The position numbers and the translations under genes were made by a program. A stretch of DNA of 16,346 bases from assembly GCA_039820425.1 (NCBI GenBank), contig JBCBQD010000121.1, positions 1-16,346 of the forward strand. Direction: 5' to 3'. The notes below the pieces were generated by a model that was not told where the DNA came from, searched no databases, and was given only the letters and a program-made list of their open reading frames with translations. Origin of the DNA: SIO4C1 sp039820425. GTDB taxonomy: Bacteria > Cyanobacteriota > Cyanobacteriia > Phormidesmidales > Phormidesmidaceae. Every line of letters starts with the position of its first letter. Position 1 is the first letter of the stretch. Shown in pieces: positions 12,956 through 16,346 of this stretch.

Positions 12956-14484
12956 AGTGGAACCGTTTAGTACCGGGTGTCTTGGGAATTGTCGGGGCGT
13001 TGCTGTTGGCCCTCCCGGCTGAGGCGGCCAGGCTACAGTCCTGGCGATTTGATCAGCGAGAAAATCGCCTCACCTTCTCAACTGATACCCCGGTGCAACC
13101 GCGAGCTCAGCTGATTTTTAGCCCCACGCGCCTGGTGATCGATCTGCCGGGGACCACCCTGGGTGGCCCTACCTCTGACCAATCTGCTGGTCGAGGCATT
13201 CGAGAGGTGCGGGTGGGCCAGTTTGATGATCAAACCACGCGCATTGTGGTCGAGCTAGAGCGGGGCTACATCCTTGACCCTAGGCAGGTCGAGGTGCGTG
13301 GTGAAACGAACCGCGACTGGGTGGTGCAGATTCCTCGTCCGCAGCGGGGCGACCCGCCTGATAATGCGCCCACCGAGACCACAACCCTCGCGGAGAACAG
13401 CATCAGCGCTGAGCCTGATACCAATGCGGCTACCCAGATTCAGGGCATTACAGCAACGGCGGATGGATTTTTTGTGCGCACCCTGGGCGATGTGCCTGAG
13501 ATTGAGGTGAGTCGTTCGTCGGGGCGTCGAGGCCGCGATCGCAAAGTCACCATTGAGATTGAGAATGCTGCGATTGCAGCCGGCGTCTCTCCCCAAAGCC
13601 TGCCAGAAAACCGCTATAGCGTCCGCAATTGGGAGATCACCCAAACCTCAGACGATCCCCCCACGGTCGAAATTACCCTGTCTCTGGCAGATGATGGCCC
13701 AGATTGGAATGCCCTGTCTAGCGATATCGGGGGCATTGTGATTTTGCCCGACGGTATTTCAATTCGCGAGGTCCCTGACGGCGGTAATTTTGCTGGGGCA
13801 GGCACCTCTATTGCCGTGTCCCGTCCCGAACGGAACCGCGATCGCACCGATCGTCCCAACGACCCCGATCGTCGCTCCGACGATCGTCCCGCCCGAGAGG
13901 ATAGACCCACCCGTCGAGATGACCGCCCCCGTGTGCCCAATGGCCGATATGTCGTCGTCATCGATCCGGGGCACGGGGGGCGTGATCCGGGGGCTGTGGG
14001 CATTAACGATTTGTATGAAAAAGACGTGGTGTTTCCGATCTCCCAACGCGTCGCCACGACCCTGCGCGACCAGGGCGTGGAGGTGGTCTTAACCCGCAGC
14101 AGTGACTACGAACTCGATCTGGACCCCCGCGTGCAGATCGCAGAGCGCGCCAATGCGACCGTATTTGTCAGCATCCATGCTAATGCTATTAACCTAAGCC
14201 GTCCTGATGTAAATGGTTTGGAGACCTACTATGCCTCTGATGAAGGGGCTCGCTTTGCCCGTATCGTCCACGATATTATCCTGCGCAATATGGGTATGAA
14301 TGACCGGGGTAGCCGCCGCGCTCGGTTTTACGTGATTCGCCACACCTCCATGCCCGCTATCTTGATTGAAACTGGCTTTGTCACCGGGGCCGAAGACTAT
14401 CGCAATCTCAGCAGTTCCCGCTGGCGCGATCGCATGGCCGATTCGATTGCCCAGGGGATTTTGACGTATTTAGAGCAACTCTAG
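12952..14484 (+). CDS. amiC: N-acetylmuramoyl-L-alanine amidase with AMIN domain
   Basis: A 510-residue exported cell-wall amidase that cleaves the bond between MurNAc and the stem peptide; in filamentous cyanobacteria AmiC enzymes drill the septal nanopores for cell-cell communication and act in division. GTG 12952 starts a signal peptide (WNRLVPGVLGIVGALLLALP, then AEAA). An AMIN domain follows at about 27-130 (RLQSWRFDQRENRLTFSTDT and on), with a second AMIN-like stretch at about 160-275. An arginine/aspartate-rich linker spans 291-329. The Amidase_3 domain has all zinc and catalytic residues: H341 (DPGHGG), E356 (YEKD), H409 (SIHAN), E473 (IETGF). TAA stands two codons before GTG, so no upstream start is possible. 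It has a strong promoter and an upstream ORF overlapping its start. The 3' end converges on the LOG gene with 26 bases between. Confidence 0.95.
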   Translation: MKWNRLVPGVLGIVGALLLALPAEAARLQSWRFDQRENRLTFSTDTPVQPRAQLIFSPTRLVIDLPGTTLGGPTSDQSAGRGIREVRVGQFDDQTTRIVVELERGYILDPRQVEVRGETNRDWVVQIPRPQRGDPPDNAPTETTTLAENSISAEPDTNAATQIQGITATADGFFVRTLGDVPEIEVSRSSGRRGRDRKVTIEIENAAIAAGVSPQSLPENRYSVRNWEITQTSDDPPTVEITLSLADDGPDWNALSSDIGGIVILPDGISIREVPDGGNFAGAGTSIAVSRPERNRDRTDRPNDPDRRSDDRPAREDRPTRRDDRPRVPNGRYVVVIDPGHGGRDPGAVGINDLYEKDVVFPISQRVATTLRDQGVEVVLTRSSDYELDLDPRVQIAERANATVFVSIHANAINLSRPDVNGLETYYASDEGARFARIVHDIILRNMGMNDRGSRRARFYVIRHTSMPAILIETGFVTGAEDYRNLSSSRWRDRMADSIAQGILTYLEQL

Positions 14485-14487
14485 GGG

Positions 14488-14508
14488 TAGTAGGTAGTGG
14501 GTAGTGGG
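14488..14508. repeat. Heptanucleotide tandem repeat (STRR type), second locus
   Basis: GTAGTAG, GTAGTGG, GTAGTGG: three 7-base units, the reverse complement of the CCACTAC unit at 3197-3241. It fills nearly all of the 26 bases between the converging amiC and LOG stop codons. No hairpin terminator is seen there. Confidence 0.8.
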
Positions 14509-14510
14509 GA

Positions 14511-15572
14511 TTATTTCTGCTCCGGATGCTCCACCGCTGGCCCTGGTACACCCAATTGATTAATCGCGGCAATTAACTGATGCAGCCGACCAAAGTCGCG
14601 GTGATTAAAGGGAAACATCAATCGAGGCAGGGCCTCTGTTTCATCTCCCTTTTCCTCGGGCAGGGCCGGGCCAGTTTTCATAGTGCCGTGGCTGAGTAAA
14701 TCGGCGAACTCGGTATTGAGCTTATCGACGGCCCCCTCAGCCAGCGGGCACTTGAGCCGAATCACCAATTGATCGCCCACATAGCGGATGGAGTGATAGA
14801 CCCGATAGAAGCTTGCGATCGCTTCCCAAGCCTCATTTAAATCAGTAGTGATCGTATACAAACTGGGGTCGTCTGGGCTGATTAAGCGGCGTTCCAGTAA
14901 ATAATCTTGGAGGTAACCATCCCAGGCTTTCCAATAGTCGCCACCGGGATGATCTAGTAGCACAATGGGCATGGGGCTGGCCTTGCCCGTCTGCACCAGC
15001 GTTAGCGACTCAAAGGCTTCGTCCTGGGTGCCAAATCCGCCAGGAAAAAGTGCCAGTGCATCACTTTCTCTTAGGAAAAAGAGCTTGCGGGTAAAAAAGT
15101 ACTTAAACGTAATCAGATTGTCGTTCCCCTCCATCACCGCATTTGCCCCTTGCTCAAAGGGCAGTTGGATATTCAGCCCAAAGGAACAATCTGGGCCAGC
15201 CCCCTCGTTACCGGCCTGCATAATACCGCCCCCGGCACCAGTCATCACCATAAAGCCACATTTCGTAGCCTGCTCCGCAAAGGCTTTAGCGAGTTGATAG
15301 TCGGGCTGGTTTGATGGGGTCCTGGCGGAGCCAAAAATAGTCACTTTGCGGATGTGACGGTGGGGGTAAAAGCCTTGAAACCCTTGCTCCATATCTAAGA
15401 GCGCATTGTTCAAAATCTTCCAGTCGAGGCGATCGGCCTCACGACCGATCATTCTGACCAACGTTTCTAAAATTTGCTGAATCAAGCCCCCATGATCCAG
15501 GGCGGGTAGCTGAGAAATGATTTCACTCATTTCTTCTTGAAGATGCGCTGGCGCTTTTGACAAATAGGCCAT
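14511..15572 (-). CDS. LOG family protein (TIGR00730-type Rossmann fold)
   Basis: A 353-residue protein of the LOG/lysine-decarboxylase-like family. Signature motifs are FGSART (80-85), the phosphate-binding MTGAGGGIMQAGNEGA (110-125), FFTRKLFFLRESDALALFPG and the defining PGGFGTQDE (177-185). LOG proteins release free bases and ribose 5-phosphate from nucleoside monophosphates, including cytokinin riboside phosphates. This one is longer than the roughly 190-residue plant/bacterial LOG, with extra N- and C-terminal parts as in other cyanobacterial members, so the substrate is open. ATG 15572 is chosen over a TTG at 15647 because a promoter-like CTGACG-17-TAGAAT ends at 15613 and would place transcription start inside the longer version. 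It is downstream of trxA on the same strand with a 204-base gap. Confidence 0.87.
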   Translation of the reverse strand: MAYLSKAPAHLQEEMSEIISQLPALDHGGLIQQILETLVRMIGREADRLDWKILNNALLDMEQGFQGFYPHRHIRKVTIFGSARTPSNQPDYQLAKAFAEQATKCGFMVMTGAGGGIMQAGNEGAGPDCSFGLNIQLPFEQGANAVMEGNDNLITFKYFFTRKLFFLRESDALALFPGGFGTQDEAFESLTLVQTGKASPMPIVLLDHPGGDYWKAWDGYLQDYLLERRLISPDDPSLYTITTDLNEAWEAIASFYRVYHSIRYVGDQLVIRLKCPLAEGAVDKLNTEFADLLSHGTMKTGPALPEEKGDETEALPRLMFPFNHRDFGRLHQLIAAINQLGVPGPAVEHPEQK

Positions 15573-15612
15573 CGTTGAAAACTTAAATAGGGTGGATTCC
15601 TCGTGGAACCCT

Positions 15613-15641
15613 ATTCTATCGGCATTTTTAGCCAGCGTCAG
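15613..15641 (-). promoter_or_regulatory. Putative promoter of the LOG family gene
   Basis: On the minus strand CTGACG (15636-15641), a 17-base spacer and TAGAAT (15613-15618) match four and five of six consensus positions. A start near 15606 would give a leader of about 34 bases to ATG 15572. Confidence 0.55.
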
Positions 15642-15776
15642 AGGCAAGCCTTGTTCCCATCGCAGTGGTCCTTTAAAGAAAAACTACCCCCCAGCTAGAG
15701 CAGACTATTAAGTCCTGTGGAGGGTCAATTACGGACCTCTACGCTAAAAGATGCTTGGCGCAAAAAATGCTTGGGG

Positions 15777-16097
15777 CTAGAGATACTTTTCAAGGGTATT
15801 CGCCAGCGTTGTCTTAGGGACTGCGCCTACGACCATGTCAACTCGCTGACCTCCCTTAAAAATCATCAAAGTGGGAATGCTGCGGATGCCATACTGACTG
15901 GCGACACTGGGGTTGTCGTCGGTATTAACCTTAACAACCTTCACCTTGCCGTCGTATTGCTCAGCAATCTCGTCAACCACGGGGGCAACCATTCGGCAAG
16001 GGCCGCACCAGGGTGCCCAAAAATCTACGAGTACCGGGACCTCGCTTTCTAAAACTTCTTGCTTAAATGTTGAGTCTGTGACTTGTGCGGCTGACAT
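15777..16097 (-). CDS. trxA: Thioredoxin (m-type)
   Basis: A 106-residue thioredoxin, the main dithiol reductant of the cytoplasm and a light-linked regulator of metabolic enzymes in cyanobacteria. The redox site WCGPC has cysteines at 31 and 34 within VDFWAPWCGPCRMVAPVVDE, the buried D25 is present, and the cis-proline is P75 in GIRSIPTLMIFKGG. Length and the C-terminus VDMVVGAVPKTTLANTLEKYL are typical of cyanobacterial TrxA m-type. ATG 16097 gives MSAAQVTDSTF, the usual start; AGGGA lies about ten bases upstream. The LOG gene follows at 204 bases and seems to have its own promoter. No clear terminator was found after the TAG. Confidence 0.96.
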   Translation of the reverse strand: MSAAQVTDSTFKQEVLESEVPVLVDFWAPWCGPCRMVAPVVDEIAEQYDGKVKVVKVNTDDNPSVASQYGIRSIPTLMIFKGGQRVDMVVGAVPKTTLANTLEKYL

Positions 16098-16131
16098 GCC
16101 TACAATTCCCTGTCATTCCTTGTGTACCAGA

Positions 16132-16140
16132 ATCTTACCA
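16132..16140 (-). promoter_or_regulatory. Putative extended -10 of trxA
   Basis: On the minus strand TGG-TAAGAT forms an extended -10 element (TGn plus hexamer at 16132-16137), 34 bases upstream of the trxA ATG. No good -35 hexamer lies 17 bases further, which is acceptable for an extended -10 promoter but leaves this as a suggestion. The remaining bases to 16346 show no recognised gene; they hold the CAATCC repeats and a 14-bp palindrome described in the findings. Confidence 0.35.
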
Positions 16141-16346
16141 TAGCCAATCTTGTGACATACGGCTAGAGTCCTAAGTATAAGATACCGCTTTAGGGTAGCC
16201 GTCATTTACAACAATCCGTTGGCAATCCTTTTAGTAAAGGCCCTGCTGTAGAGGTTATCCAAGGTTATTGGGCGGCGTTCACCATAAAGTATGAGATGAA
16301 TATTAAGGATTGCAATCCTGATGACATTTGGGAGCTGGTTTAACTC

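Noticed and set aside
13614..14057. Long antisense open frame over the amiC linker and catalytic region.
   Set aside because: It is an effect of the GC-rich, arginine/aspartate-rich coding sequence; amiC on the plus strand is fully supported by catalytic motifs.
16206..16346. Minus-strand frame open for 46 codons to the right edge, ending in TAA at 16206-16208.
   Set aside because: An open run of this length is expected by chance over six frames, the translation resembles no family I know, and it would overlap the palindrome and repeats; it could be the end of an upstream gene but cannot be supported.

Overview
The window reads as chromosomal DNA of a cyanobacterium, probably a filamentous Leptolyngbya/Nodosilinea/Phormidium-like lineage, though the genus cannot be fixed from sequence alone. 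Supporting signs are at least a dozen copies of the HIP1 octamer GCGATCGC spread over the window, heptanucleotide short tandem repeats of the cyanobacterial STRR type, a SigF-type group 3 sigma factor, a DUF3285-like small membrane protein, an m-type thioredoxin and several Uma2 (DUF820) genes.

Layout. 1-289: 3' end of smpB. 324-2822, minus strand: a 508-aa ATP-grasp (peptide ligase PGM1-related) gene and, upstream of it, sigF, separated by a strong intrinsic terminator that sits only 14 bases before the ATP-grasp start codon. 2823-3307: a gene-free divergent regulatory region with a dyad, a terminator-like hairpin and an STRR. 3308-6540, plus strand: housekeeping cluster prfB (with the classic CTT-TGA-C +1 frameshift), DUF3285-like, ybeY, dgkA and a trpG/pabA glutamine amidotransferase. 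6602-9502: the accessory part, with an intact Uma2 gene, a frameshifted Uma2 C-terminal remnant, a two-gene minus-strand unit (69-aa protein plus HNH endonuclease) framed by 29-bp direct repeats, a second intact Uma2 gene and a small unknown ORF. 9499-12801: a membrane-anchored endonuclease/exonuclease/phosphatase-fold protein, a Tat-exported MBL-fold protein that has lost most metal ligands, and pepP. 12811-14484: amiC with a near-consensus promoter and an unreported-looking 22-codon upstream ORF overlapping its GTG start. 14511-16097, minus strand: a LOG-family protein and trxA.

Most genes are core functions: ribosome rescue and termination (smpB, prfB), rRNA maturation (ybeY), lipid carrier or lipid phosphorylation (dgkA), folate/tryptophan precursor synthesis (trpG/pabA), peptide turnover (pepP), peptidoglycan remodelling (amiC) and redox control (trxA). 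No convincing large novel system is visible. The observations most worth follow-up are the HNH cassette in its repeat frame, the amiC upstream ORF, the terminator placed where an attenuator would be, and the catalytically degenerate MBL protein.
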